Source: Orlajensenia sp001423545 (GTDB lineage Bacteria > Actinomycetota > Actinomycetes > Actinomycetales > Microbacteriaceae). From it: a stretch of DNA of 64,000 bases. The translations under genes and the position numbers were made by a program. The notes beneath the pieces were generated by a model. The model made no database searches and was not told the origin of the DNA. It was given only the letters and a program-made list of their open reading frames with translations. Shown here in pieces: positions 30,617-39,699 of this stretch (position 1 is its first letter; each line of letters opens with the position of its first letter). Location: NCBI GenBank assembly GCA_001423545.1, contig LMOK01000002.1, positions 806,001 to 870,000 on the forward strand, written 5' to 3'.

Positions 30617-33307
30617 ATGCCTACCGGGGGAATCATCAGCATGCGCTCGCTCAGGATCCCGGTGCTCACGGCCACGGTCGCACTTCTCGGCGGGCTGCTC
30701 GCCCCCGTGCCTGCTGCGGTCGCCGATGACCTGGCGACGGATGCCGCCGTCCACGTCGTCGGCACCCTCGTCGTCATCCAGGCCGAGGAGTCGCCCACCC
30801 CGGTGACGTCGCCGCAGGCCGCGGTGGATGCCGCACCCACGCTCGGGGCGCACGTGCTCCTGCCCGACGGTGCCTCCGTGCCGATCGACGGAGACCTCAT
30901 CCCCGCGGATGCCGCCTCCGGCGCTCCCGTCGACGTCGTGGCAGCGCCCAGCGCCGAGGTGCTCGCCGACGCCGGCGTCGCGGCATCCGGAACCGTCGCA
31001 GCGGACTCCGCCGAGGGCCAGCAGATCGTCGAGGCCGCGGTCGTCGCCGACGACCCCCTGACCGTCGTCGCGGGCGAGATCGGTGCCGTCGAGGTGCAGG
31101 CCGCTGCGGCAGCGCACACCATAGACGTCGCCGTCGTCTCCGACGGATCGACAGCGACCGCCGCGAAGACCGACGACTACGTGAAGAAGGTGGTGGCGAA
31201 GGTCGGGGCGTTCTGGTCGGAGCAGTCGGAGGGCCTGGTGCCCGCGATCACCCTCACCACGATCAAGCGCTACTCGTCGGCGAAGGGCTGCGGCACGGAG
31301 GACTCGACCATCGCCCTCTGGGACGAGGCCGCGAAGAAGTTCGGCCACACAGGCGGTCTGAACGACTACGTGGTGGCCGGTACGAAGCACCTGTTCGTCA
31401 TCAGTCCGCCGTCGTGCGCGGTCAGCTTCAACGGCCTCGGATCGATCGGCGACGGGGTCGGGAACGGTGGCGTGGTCTGGGCGGCCTTCGACGGCGGCGA
31501 CGGGTCGGGAGACGAGTTGACCCTCGCCCACGAGATCGGTCACAACTTCTCGCTCAATCACTCGAACGTGCAGCAGTGCACCCACCCCGAGTCCGACGCC
31601 AAGATCGTGGGATCGTCGTACGGTTCGTCGTCGTGCTTCGAGAACTCCTACGCCGACCTCTACGACGTGATGGGCATGTCGTTCGTGGTGAACGACGGCA
31701 CGACCCTGCACGGGAACGACAACACCCCTGCTCTCAACGCGATCTCCAAACTGAGACTCGGCCTCATCTCGGCGACGGACGCCCCGGTCCTGACGGCGAC
31801 GACTCCGACCACGACCAGCTACACCCTCAACGGGGCTTCCGCCCTGTCGGGGCGGCGCGCGCTGAAGATCGTCGACCCGATCTCGAACGAGCGCTACTAC
31901 GTCGAGTACCGCAACGCCCAGGGCCGCGACGCCGGCTCGCTGTACTCGCGCTACGCGGATCCGCCCGCGCACTGGTCGATCTCCGCCATGGGACCGGGAA
32001 TCCGCATCCTCAAGGCCGGTCCCGGAGGGTCGACCTCGGTCGTCATCCCTGACACCACGGCGAGCAGCCGGCGTCTCGCATTCGTCGCCGGACGCGCCTT
32101 CACCTCGCGCACGGGTGGCTTGAAGATCACGGTCTCGTCGCTGACGACGTCGGTCGCCACCGTCTCCGTGAAGCTCTCGCCGCCGCTCGCGGCGTTCGCG
32201 GGCACCAACCCGCCCACGGTCACCGGTAACCGACAGGTCGGGCAGACCCTCACGGCAGCTGCGGGAAGCGGCTGGACACCAGCCCCGACGACACTGACCT
32301 ACAAGTGGATGCGCAACGGCGCAGCCATCTCAGGCGCCACCTCGGGCACCTATGTGCCGGTGGCGGCAGACGTCGGCACGCTCACGACCGTCGCTGTGAC
32401 GGGGGCGAGGGCCGGGTACGCGACCAAGACCTGGACGGCGACGACAACGATCAAGACCGTCGCCGACACGGCCTTCGCCGGAGAGAAGCTCCCCGTCGTC
32501 TCGGGCACCCGCGCAGCAGGGCAGACCCTCACCGTGACTCCGGGTGCCGGCTGGACCCCGACACCGACGTCGTACACCTATCGGTGGTACCGAGGCTCCA
32601 CGCTCATCGCCGGAGCCGCAGAGGCGAGCTACACCCAGAAGCCCGACGACATCGGGGCCATCGTGACGGCATCCGTCACCGCCGTGAAGACCGGGATCAC
32701 GAGTCGGAGCTACCGCTCGGCCACCGCGGCCAAGACCACGGGCGCGTTCAGCGGATCCGCCGTGCCGACGATCGCGGGAGACCCGTTCGTCACGCGAACG
32801 CTCACGGCGAAGCCGAGCACGGCCTGGGTTCCGACTCCGACGTCGTACGCGTACCAGTGGTACCGCAACGGCACCGCGATCTCGAAGGCCACGGCCAGGA
32901 CCTACGTCGTCGTGGTTGCCGACAAGGGTGCGAAGCTGACCGTGCGGGTGACCGCCGTGAAGACCGGAGTCACCTCCCGCGCCGGGGTCAGCGCGCCGAC
33001 GGCCACCATTGCGGCGCTCAAGACCTTCACCGGACAGGCGCTCCCGACGGCCAAGGGGACGCGCGCGGTGGGTTCGACGCTGACCGCGTTGGCCGGCTCG
33101 GACTGGTCGCCCAAGAAGGCGCCCACCACGTTCACCTACCGCTGGTACCGCGGCACCTCGGCCATCAGCGGGGCCACGGGCAAGACCTACACGCAGGTGT
33201 CGGCCGACGTCGGCAAGGTGATCCGCGTGAAGGTGACCGCCGTGCGCTACGGCTATGCCTCCAAGAGCGGCTACTCGTCGTCGACTTCCGCGAAGACGGT
33301 CAAGTAG
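30617..33307 (+). CDS. Secreted M12-type metalloprotease with four C-terminal repeats
   Basis: 896 residues. Signal peptide MRSLRIPVLTATVALLGGLL ends near PVPAAVADD. The zinc site HEIGHNFSLNH (His305, His309, His315) is of the metzincin/reprolysin type; a possible Met-turn is DVMGMSF. The C-terminal 370 residues are four about 90-residue repeats, each with FAG..P.V.G...GQTLTA, W.P.PT..TYKWMRNG and a closing Tyr-rich strand, an Ig-like surface-protein module. ATG 30617 has TAACTT 7 nt upstream; ATG 30641 (after GGGGGA) is the alternative start. Confidence 0.82.
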   Translation: MPTGGIISMRSLRIPVLTATVALLGGLLAPVPAAVADDLATDAAVHVVGTLVVIQAEESPTPVTSPQAAVDAAPTLGAHVLLPDGASVPIDGDLIPADAASGAPVDVVAAPSAEVLADAGVAASGTVAADSAEGQQIVEAAVVADDPLTVVAGEIGAVEVQAAAAAHTIDVAVVSDGSTATAAKTDDYVKKVVAKVGAFWSEQSEGLVPAITLTTIKRYSSAKGCGTEDSTIALWDEAAKKFGHTGGLNDYVVAGTKHLFVISPPSCAVSFNGLGSIGDGVGNGGVVWAAFDGGDGSGDELTLAHEIGHNFSLNHSNVQQCTHPESDAKIVGSSYGSSSCFENSYADLYDVMGMSFVVNDGTTLHGNDNTPALNAISKLRLGLISATDAPVLTATTPTTTSYTLNGASALSGRRALKIVDPISNERYYVEYRNAQGRDAGSLYSRYADPPAHWSISAMGPGIRILKAGPGGSTSVVIPDTTASSRRLAFVAGRAFTSRTGGLKITVSSLTTSVATVSVKLSPPLAAFAGTNPPTVTGNRQVGQTLTAAAGSGWTPAPTTLTYKWMRNGAAISGATSGTYVPVAADVGTLTTVAVTGARAGYATKTWTATTTIKTVADTAFAGEKLPVVSGTRAAGQTLTVTPGAGWTPTPTSYTYRWYRGSTLIAGAAEASYTQKPDDIGAIVTASVTAVKTGITSRSYRSATAAKTTGAFSGSAVPTIAGDPFVTRTLTAKPSTAWVPTPTSYAYQWYRNGTAISKATARTYVVVVADKGAKLTVRVTAVKTGVTSRAGVSAPTATIAALKTFTGQALPTAKGTRAVGSTLTALAGSDWSPKKAPTTFTYRWYRGTSAISGATGKTYTQVSADVGKVIRVKVTAVRYGYASKSGYSSSTSAKTVK

Positions 33308-33593
33308 TCGGAGTCTCGGTCTCGGCAGTCTGCGCCTCGGCCTCGGCCGCGACGGCGGACTTCGGCCGCCCGCCCGTGCGGCTCCTGCCCTCGATCTGCG
33401 CCGCGACGGCCTCGATGTCGTCGGCGAGCCAGACCACGCCGCGGGCGAGCGGCTCCGGCAGGATCGACGGCACTCCGCCCGTGGCACCGGCGTCGCGGTG
33501 ACTGAGCCAGACCCGCACGGTCGAGGTCGAGACGCCGAACCTGGCGGCGACGTCGGCGACAGTGAGCAGGGCTGGGCGATCCTCGTGCGGCAT
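33300..33593 (-). CDS. Helix-turn-helix (excisionase/MerR-like) protein
   Basis: 97 residues: LLTVADVAARFGVSTSTVRVWLSHRDAG is a winged-helix motif of the MerR/excisionase kind, followed by WLADDIEAVAAQIEGRSRTGGRPKS. Whether it binds DNA as a regulator or acts in recombination is not decided; there is no integrase nearby. ATG 33593 has TACGAT 7 nt upstream. Its end overlaps the end of the protease gene by 8 bp, convergent. Confidence 0.7.
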   Translation of the reverse strand: MPHEDRPALLTVADVAARFGVSTSTVRVWLSHRDAGATGGVPSILPEPLARGVVWLADDIEAVAAQIEGRSRTGGRPKSAVAAEAEAQTAETETPTT

Positions 33594-33699
33594 GAGGGCG
33601 ATCGTAGCGCTGTCAACCCCTGTCAGGCGGCGAGCGGTGAATCTAGCGTCGAGGGTGCGCCCCGATGACGGAGGCCCAGCCTGAGCAAGGAGCCCGGAC

Positions 33700-34191
33700 A
33701 TGACCGACACGACAGAAGATCCCCGCATCCGCATCGTCGAACTCGCTCGGAAGATCCCGATCGCCATGCTCACGACCATCGATGGCGAAGGCCACGTCGT
33801 GAGTCGCCCGATGTCACCCCAGGAGATCACCGACGAGGGCGTGATCTGGATCATCGCCGAGGCCGACTCCCGTGATGCCGCCGAGATCAGCCTGAACCCG
33901 AGCGTGGGCGTCTCGCTCACCAGCGGTTCGTCGTTCGTGTCGTTCTCCGGAACGGCGGAGGTGCTGAAGGATGCCGCCAAGCTGCGCGAGCTCTGGAACC
34001 CGGCCGTGGAGGCCTGGCTCCCCGACGGCCCGGACAGCCCGCAGGCCGTGCTGTTCAAGGTCTCGGCGGAGAGCGGCGAGTACTGGGATTCTCCCGGAGG
34101 GCGCATCGCGACGGTCATCAGCTTCGTCAAGGCGAAGCTGACGGGTGAGCGCTACGACGGTGGAGAGAACGAGACGGTGTCGCTGCCCTGA
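33700..34191 (+). CDS. Pyridoxamine 5'-phosphate oxidase-like general stress protein
   Basis: 163 residues. IVELARKIPIAMLTTIDGEGHVVSRPMSPQEI opens a split-barrel flavin-binding fold; WIIAEADSRDAAEISLNPSVGVSLTSGSSFVSFSGTAEVLKD matches the general stress protein 26 group. Probably binds FMN or F420. ATG 33700 has AAGGAG upstream. Confidence 0.88.
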   Translation: MTDTTEDPRIRIVELARKIPIAMLTTIDGEGHVVSRPMSPQEITDEGVIWIIAEADSRDAAEISLNPSVGVSLTSGSSFVSFSGTAEVLKDAAKLRELWNPAVEAWLPDGPDSPQAVLFKVSAESGEYWDSPGGRIATVISFVKAKLTGERYDGGENETVSLP

Positions 34192-34308
34192 GAGAACTCT
34201 GGTAGCCGTATTGTCAGCGGAATAGCGGCTGATCATCAGGCGTTCTTGTCATCGTAGGGCGAACGAAGTCAAGACTCCCCAGCAGCCCTCGGAAGGCAGG
34301 GAAACCCC

Positions 34309-34725
34309 GTGAGACGTGTGAACGAAGAAGTCGAGCTCGAGAAGGGCGTCGTCACCAAGTACCGGCGACACTCCAACGGCGGCGGATTCGTCTCGCCCAA
34401 GGCGCATGTGGACGCAACGGCGTTCGTGGCGTCGACCGCTTATGTCGAGAACGGCGCGAGCATCGGGCGTGACGCCTGGGTGGGCGCAGGCAGTTGGATC
34501 GATCGCGATGCCATGCTCGGTGCGCACGCCTTCATCGGCGCCAACGTGCACATCGGTGCCGGAGCCGTCGTCAGCGACAGCGCCCGCATCGGAAGCCACT
34601 CGCGCATCGGCGCGAACGCGCGCATCGTCGCCGGGCACCACCTCGATCGCGACGCCATGATCCCCGACAACGCTGTGGTCGGCGGCACCGACGGCCCCAA
34701 GACCCGCTACGTGCGGGCCGCCTGA
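34309..34725 (+). CDS. Hexapeptide-repeat (left-handed beta-helix) protein
   Basis: 138 residues with hexapeptide turns from about 35 to 120 (VSPKAHVDATAFVASTAYV, ASIGRDAWVGAGSWI, AFIGANVHIGAGAVVSDSARIGSHSRIGANARIV). Such short proteins resemble gamma-carbonic-anhydrase or acyltransferase helices but lack a visible His triad. Function unknown. Starts at GTG 34309 after GGAAGGCAGGG; GTG 34318 is an alternative. Followed by a hairpin terminator. Confidence 0.72.
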   Translation: MRRVNEEVELEKGVVTKYRRHSNGGGFVSPKAHVDATAFVASTAYVENGASIGRDAWVGAGSWIDRDAMLGAHAFIGANVHIGAGAVVSDSARIGSHSRIGANARIVAGHHLDRDAMIPDNAVVGGTDGPKTRYVRAA

Positions 34726-34738
34726 GCGATTCCGACAC

Positions 34739-34770
34739 GAGGCCGGTCTGGCGAAAACCCGACCGGCCTC
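34739..34770 (+). terminator. Hairpin terminator after hexapeptide-repeat gene
   Basis: Perfect 10-bp arms GAGGCCGGTC / GACCGGCCTC around a 12-nt loop, 14 nt after the stop. Confidence 0.7.
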
Positions 34771-34806
34771 CGACGGAATGCCGCAGTATCGATTTAGGGT
34801 GTCGGT

Positions 34807-37800
34807 GTGTGGCGCCTCGACCGAAAGACTGACGACGATCCTGATCAGACGTCGTCGAACCTCCCCCCTGCCCAAGTGACCGCACCGCACGCCGTCACCA
34901 CGGGCGATCCGGCTGAACGTCCGGCGAACATCGCCGAGCCCGAGTGGCAGCGCTGGCGCGACGAGCTCGCCGCCATCGGCGGGCGTTCCCCGCTGCTCCA
35001 CTTCGACGATCAGCCGCGCACGCGCATCGAGCTGAGCGTCACGCACCCCGGAGGACTCCCGCAGTTCATCACGGGCAAGACCGTGCTGCTGTCGAGCCTC
35101 ATCCGCGATGAACTCGCCCTGCGGAACGCCCGGCTCGCCGCCGGCGCCATCACGCAGAAGGGCATCGAGCTGCGCTCCATGCGCGGCATCGAGAGCGTGC
35201 ACCTCGGCATCGGCCTCGCCCAGTGGACTCACGACGACGTCGAGTACCTCGCCCCGGTGCTGCTGCGCCCTCTCGCCATCCGCCGCTACGGTCGTGACTT
35301 CGAGCTGAAGCTCAAGGGCGCGCCGTTCCTCAACCCGGAACTGGCCCACGCCCTCAAGGAGCAGTTCCAGATCACGCTCGACGCCGACGCCTTCGTGGCT
35401 CTCGCCGTTTCGAACGGCGACTTCAAGCCTCAGCCCGTCATCGACCGCCTCCGCGGCCTCACCTCGCACCTGGCGTGGTTCAGCGTCGCCCCTCGCCTCG
35501 TGGTCTCGTCGTTCTCCGACGTCGGTCGTCGCATGACGACGGATGCCGCCAAGCTCGACCACCCCGTCATCGACGCCGTCGCGGGCAATCCTGCGGCCCG
35601 GGAGCGCATCGAGAGCGCCTACAACCCCGTGCAGGCCATGGGCCAGGACTCGCGCCCGCCGGCGACGGACGTGCTGCTGCTCGACGCCGACCCCGAGCAG
35701 GAGAATGTCGTCGCGCAGATCTCCGCCGGCAATTCCCTCGTCGTGAAGACGCTGCCGGGCACGGGTGGCACCCAGACGATCGTCAACGCCCTCGGCACCC
35801 TCATCGGCCAGCACAAGCGCGTTCTCGTCGTGAGTGCACGCCGCGCGAGCCTCGAGGGCATCGCCCACCGGCTCGGACAGGTCGGTCTTCCCGGCGCCGC
35901 CGTGTCGGCGCGCACCCTGCGGCGCGACCTGATGCTGTCGATCGGCCGCAACGAGAAGGCCGAGCGGCCCCAGGTGAGCGACGTCGACGACGCCCTCGTG
36001 CGCCTGCGCAAGGTCCTCCTCGACTACCGGAGCGCTCTGACACGCCGTGACCCCGCTCTGGGCGTCTCGGTTCTCGATGCCCTGGGCGAGCTCACCCGGC
36101 TGTCTCTGCTGCCCACCCCGCCCGCCACGACGGCGCGCCTCGACCACTCCTCGATCGTCGCCCTCGCAGGCAGTCGCGCCGGTGCCGCCGCCGCCCTCAT
36201 CAAGGCCGCTGCGCTGGGCGAGTTCCGCTACGGTCCGGGCGACTCGCCCTGGTACGGTGCATCCTTCACGTCGACCCAGGACGCCGACAACGCCCACGCG
36301 CTCGCGAAGCGCCTGAACACGCAGGAGCTGCCGCGCCTCATCGAGCGCGCGAACGCCCTCGTCGGCCAGACCCGTCTGCGGCCGTTCGAGTCGATCGCCG
36401 AGCTCGGCATCTACCTGCGCCTGCTCCTCGACATCCGCGAGACGCTCGACAAGTTCCAGCCCTCGGTCTACGACCGCTCGCTGGTCGAGCTCATCGCAGC
36501 GACCTCCACCCGCCGCGACGCCCCCGAGATGACCGGTGCCAACCGCCGCCGCCTCAAGAAGCTCGCCCAGGAGTACCTGCGGCCGGGCGTCCACGTCACC
36601 GACATGAACGAGGCGCTCCGCCGCGTGCAGCAGCAGCGCACCCTCTGGCAGCGCTACGTGGTGGCAGGCTCCACGCCGGCCGTCCCCGTCGGCATCGCCG
36701 ATGTGCATGTCGCCTACCAGCGGGTCACGGAGGACCTGGCCCGTCTCGACGCTCCCCTCGGCACCGCAGGCACCCCGCGCCAGCTCGCCTCGCGTCCCAC
36801 GCGCGAACTGATCTACACGATGTCCGGCCTCGCGGCGGAGTCCGAGGTGCTCGCCAACCTGCAGGAGCGCACAGCCCTGTTGGCGCACCTCCGCGACCTG
36901 AACCTCGACCCACTGCTCACCGACCTGTCGCGCCGCCACGTCGCCGAGGAGGACGTCGTCTCCGAGCTCGAACTCGCCTGGTGGCAGTCCGTGCTCGAAT
37001 CGATGCTCGCCGGCGACAAGGCCCTCCTGAACGCCAACACCGGCGTCCTCGACAGGCTCGAGGCCGACTTCAAGCTCGTCGACGAGGCCCACGCCTCAGC
37101 GTCCGGCGGCCTGCTCGCCGCCCTGCTCGCCGAGACCTGGAAGATCGGCGTCGTGGACTGGCCCGAGGAGGCCGACCAGCTGCGTCGCCTGCTGCGCTCC
37201 GACCGCACGAGCCCCCGCAACCTCCACCTGGCCGCTCCCCATCTCGGCAAGGTCGTCGCCCCCGTGTGGTTGGCCTCGCCCTACGACGTGGCCGAGATCA
37301 CCGACGACATCGTCTTCGACACCGTGCTCCTCGTCGACGCCGGCGCCACCAGCTTCGCCGAGAACCTGGGCGCCATCCGTCGCGGAAAGCAGATCGTCGC
37401 GTTCGGCGACCCGGTGACCCAGACGCCGTCGCTGTTCGACACGGGCATCCGTGGAGCGGCGGATGCCGCAGCCACCGCATCCGAGGGTCCTGGCGTCGAC
37501 GCCCTGCACGCCGATTCGGCCCTGGCGCGCCTCGGCGAACTGCTGCCGACCCTGACCCTCACCCGCAGCTACCGAGCCGGGGGAGAGGACCTCGCCGAGC
37601 TCGTCAACCGCCGCTTCTACGCCGGACGCATCGACGCCCTCCCGTGGGCCGGAAGCTTCCTCGGACACGGCAGCCTCAACCTGCACTACGTCGTCGGCGG
37701 CCACGGCATGCCCGACAACGAGAGCGGAGCCGTCGAGAGCGTCGACGCCGAGGTGGCGAAGGTCGTGGAGCTCGTTATCGACCACGCCGTCAAGCGTCCT

Positions 37801-38583
37801 CGCGAGTCGCTCATGGTGATCACGGCATCCGGCCGTCACGCCGTGCGCGTGCACCAGGCGGTGCTCGCTGCGTTCGCGAAGCGCACCGACCTGTCGAGCT
37901 TCATCCTCAACGACACGGCCGAGCCCTTCACCGTGCTCACCCTCGAGCAGGCGACGGCCCAGAGCCGCGACAGGGTCATCTTCTCGATCGGCTACGGGCG
38001 CACTCCGCACGGCCGCCTGCTGTCGAACTTCGGCGCCCTGGGAGAGGCCGGCGGCGACCGCCTGCTGGCCGTGGGTATGACCCGCGCCCGTCGGGCCATG
38101 GACATCGTCTCGTGCTTCACCCCCAGCGACATCGACGAGGACCGCCGCAGGCACGGCATCCTCGCCCTGGCCCAGGTGCTCGAGCAGATCGACCTCGCCG
38201 AGTCCACCCCGCCGACGGCCATCGCGAGCGAGGCGATGCTTATCGACCTCGCGGAGCGCCTGCGTGTGCGCGGCGTGACCGTCGAGCTCGGCCACCGCGA
38301 GAAGCTCGCCCTGGCCGCATCGTTCCGGGGCAAAGCGCTGGTCGTCGAGACCGACGCCGTGGTCGGCACGATGAGCCTGCGCGAGTCGCTGCGGCTGCGC
38401 CCCGACGTGCTGCGGCGCCTCGGCTGGCACTACCTGCGCGTGCACGCCTTCGAGCTGTTCGCCGATCCGGATGCCGTCGCCACGCGCATCGCCGGCCTCC
38501 TCGGCGCGCCGACCGCTGTGGTGCCCGGAATCGACACCGAGACCGCGCCCATCACCATCGTGTCGCCCTCAGGACTGCGCTGA
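34807..38583 (+). CDS. Large UPF1-like SF1 helicase-family protein with degenerate Walker motifs
   Basis: 1258 residues. The helicase core is recognisable but altered. Walker A is LPGTGGTQT (316-324), where family members have PPGTGKTQT, so Lys is replaced by Gly321. Walker B is LLVDAGATS with Asp844 followed by Ala845 instead of Glu. Other motifs remain: AFGDPVTQTP (867 on), LTRSYRAGGEDLAELVNRRFY, VGMTRARRAMD (Thr1092-Arg1095). The last 90 residues (VELGHREKLALAASFRG, VVETDA, LRRLGWHYLRVHAFELFADP) resemble the Vsr-like end of DUF4011-type helicases. ATP hydrolysis is doubtful. GTG 34807 has TAGGGT 6 nt upstream. Confidence 0.8.
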   Translation: MWRLDRKTDDDPDQTSSNLPPAQVTAPHAVTTGDPAERPANIAEPEWQRWRDELAAIGGRSPLLHFDDQPRTRIELSVTHPGGLPQFITGKTVLLSSLIRDELALRNARLAAGAITQKGIELRSMRGIESVHLGIGLAQWTHDDVEYLAPVLLRPLAIRRYGRDFELKLKGAPFLNPELAHALKEQFQITLDADAFVALAVSNGDFKPQPVIDRLRGLTSHLAWFSVAPRLVVSSFSDVGRRMTTDAAKLDHPVIDAVAGNPAARERIESAYNPVQAMGQDSRPPATDVLLLDADPEQENVVAQISAGNSLVVKTLPGTGGTQTIVNALGTLIGQHKRVLVVSARRASLEGIAHRLGQVGLPGAAVSARTLRRDLMLSIGRNEKAERPQVSDVDDALVRLRKVLLDYRSALTRRDPALGVSVLDALGELTRLSLLPTPPATTARLDHSSIVALAGSRAGAAAALIKAAALGEFRYGPGDSPWYGASFTSTQDADNAHALAKRLNTQELPRLIERANALVGQTRLRPFESIAELGIYLRLLLDIRETLDKFQPSVYDRSLVELIAATSTRRDAPEMTGANRRRLKKLAQEYLRPGVHVTDMNEALRRVQQQRTLWQRYVVAGSTPAVPVGIADVHVAYQRVTEDLARLDAPLGTAGTPRQLASRPTRELIYTMSGLAAESEVLANLQERTALLAHLRDLNLDPLLTDLSRRHVAEEDVVSELELAWWQSVLESMLAGDKALLNANTGVLDRLEADFKLVDEAHASASGGLLAALLAETWKIGVVDWPEEADQLRRLLRSDRTSPRNLHLAAPHLGKVVAPVWLASPYDVAEITDDIVFDTVLLVDAGATSFAENLGAIRRGKQIVAFGDPVTQTPSLFDTGIRGAADAAATASEGPGVDALHADSALARLGELLPTLTLTRSYRAGGEDLAELVNRRFYAGRIDALPWAGSFLGHGSLNLHYVVGGHGMPDNESGAVESVDAEVAKVVELVIDHAVKRPRESLMVITASGRHAVRVHQAVLAAFAKRTDLSSFILNDTAEPFTVLTLEQATAQSRDRVIFSIGYGRTPHGRLLSNFGALGEAGGDRLLAVGMTRARRAMDIVSCFTPSDIDEDRRRHGILALAQVLEQIDLAESTPPTAIASEAMLIDLAERLRVRGVTVELGHREKLALAASFRGKALVVETDAVVGTMSLRESLRLRPDVLRRLGWHYLRVHAFELFADPDAVATRIAGLLGAPTAVVPGIDTETAPITIVSPSGLR

Positions 38584-38619
38584 GTCCTGCCGTCGAACGC
38601 CCGGCGTAGGCTGGACGAC

Positions 38620-38811
38620 GTGACAGACGAGAGCCCCAGACAGCACGTTCAGAAGCACGGCACACGCAATCGGCGTGCGCGTCTGACGGCCGTCGAGGGC
38701 ACCGACACGAGCCCGGAGTCCCCGGTCGAGCGCGATGAGTCGCCCGCGTCATCCGGCCCGGCCGGACCCAACGACGAGCGGCTCAAGCGCGACCGACCAC
38801 CGCACTGGTAG
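38620..38811 (+). CDS. Small basic hypothetical protein
   Basis: 63 residues from GTG 38620: TDESPRQHVQKHGTRNRRARLTA, a Ser/Pro-rich middle, ending RLKRDRPPHW. Looks disordered and basic. TAGGCT stands 7 nt upstream of the GTG. It follows the helicase-like gene by 36 bp. No family recognised. Confidence 0.55.
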   Translation: MTDESPRQHVQKHGTRNRRARLTAVEGTDTSPESPVERDESPASSGPAGPNDERLKRDRPPHW

Positions 38812-38832
38812 GCGGCTCCGGGCGGATGCTGC

Positions 38833-39288
38833 TCAGTCGCGTGTTCGAGACTGGGCGGCGAGAAGCTCGCGGATGTCGCTGAGGATGTCGAGCTCGGTGT
38901 CGGGCGCATCCGGCTCGGGCACGCCGGCCTTGCGACGGCGCTCCTGGGCTTCCTTGAGCTTGTTGATCGGAAGCACGAAGACGAAGTAGACGACGGCCGC
39001 CACGATGAGGAACGTGATGACCGACCCGATGACGGCGCCGAACTTCACCTCCGCGGATCCTGTCGGCAGGGCGATGGTCCAGACCAGCGACTCGTCGAGG
39101 CTCTCCGCCTTGAACAGCGCGCCGATCAGCGGGTTGAACAGGTTCGTGACGATGGAGTTGACCACCGCTGTGAAGGCGGCACCGATGACGACGGCGACGG
39201 CCAGATCGATGACATTGCCCCGGAGGATGAATTCCCGGAATCCCTTGAGCACGTGCTTCCCCTCGTCGAGTGTTGAGCGTTTCTCCAT
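38833..39288 (-). CDS. mscL: Large-conductance mechanosensitive channel MscL
   Basis: 151 residues. GKHVLKGFREFILRGNVIDLAVAVVIGAAFTAVVNSIVTNL is the MscL N-terminal helix and TM1; VKFGAVIGSVITFLIVAAVVYFVFVLPINKL is TM2. A cytoplasmic helix with a basic cluster (KEAQERRRK) follows. It opens on membrane tension during osmotic downshock. Lies 5 nt after the FmdB-type gene and is co-transcribed with it. Confidence 0.95.
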   Translation of the reverse strand: MEKRSTLDEGKHVLKGFREFILRGNVIDLAVAVVIGAAFTAVVNSIVTNLFNPLIGALFKAESLDESLVWTIALPTGSAEVKFGAVIGSVITFLIVAAVVYFVFVLPINKLKEAQERRRKAGVPEPDAPDTELDILSDIRELLAAQSRTRD

Positions 39289-39293
39289 CGAGG

Positions 39294-39659
39294 TTATGAC
39301 GAGGAGGAGCCCGACGTCGAACCCGAGCCGGACGAACCCGATGAGCCGGACGAGCCGGACGATGACGACCCTGACGACGAGGACCCCGACGATGAGGACG
39401 ACGACCCCGACGAGGAGCTGGTCGATCCCGTGACGCTCCCGGCACCCGACGGCTTCGAGCTGCCGGACCCTCCGGCGGACCCTGCACGGGAATCGTTGCG
39501 GTAGAAGCCCGAGCCGTTGAAGGTCACGCCGATGGTGTTGAACACCTTGCGGAGTCGCCCGCCGCAGACCTCGCAGATCGAGAGGCTGTCATCGGTGAAG
39601 GACTGCTGGATGTCGAAGGCGTTGTCGCACTCCGTGCAGCGGTAAGAGTAGGTGGGCAC
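39294..39659 (-). CDS. FmdB-type zinc-ribbon protein with Ser/Gly tail
   Basis: 121 residues. Residues 1-55 are the FmdB zinc ribbon: MPTYSYRCTECDNAFDIQQS and CEVCGGRLRKVF, two CxxC knuckles, then FNTIGVTFNGSGFYRND. The remaining 60 residues are almost only Ser and Gly, with occasional Thr and Pro. Role unknown; the family is broadly conserved. GTG 39659 follows GGAGA. Heads an operon with mscL. Confidence 0.88.
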   Translation of the reverse strand: MPTYSYRCTECDNAFDIQQSFTDDSLSICEVCGGRLRKVFNTIGVTFNGSGFYRNDSRAGSAGGSGSSKPSGAGSVTGSTSSSSGSSSSSSGSSSSGSSSSGSSGSSGSSGSGSTSGSSSS

Positions 39660-39699
39660 TGGGTCTCCGTGCTGTGTGGTGCTCGTGGATCAGGGGAAG

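Noticed and set aside
34204..34230. Imperfect inverted repeat after the stress protein gene
   Set aside because: Bulged stem without T run; possible terminator but not supportable.
34249..37092. 947-codon antisense frame over the helicase-like gene
   Set aside because: Shadow frame; the plus strand has recognisable helicase motifs and a promoter.
39300..39480. Plus-strand acidic frame (many Asp, Glu, Pro)
   Set aside because: Complement of the Ser/Gly codons of the FmdB tail.
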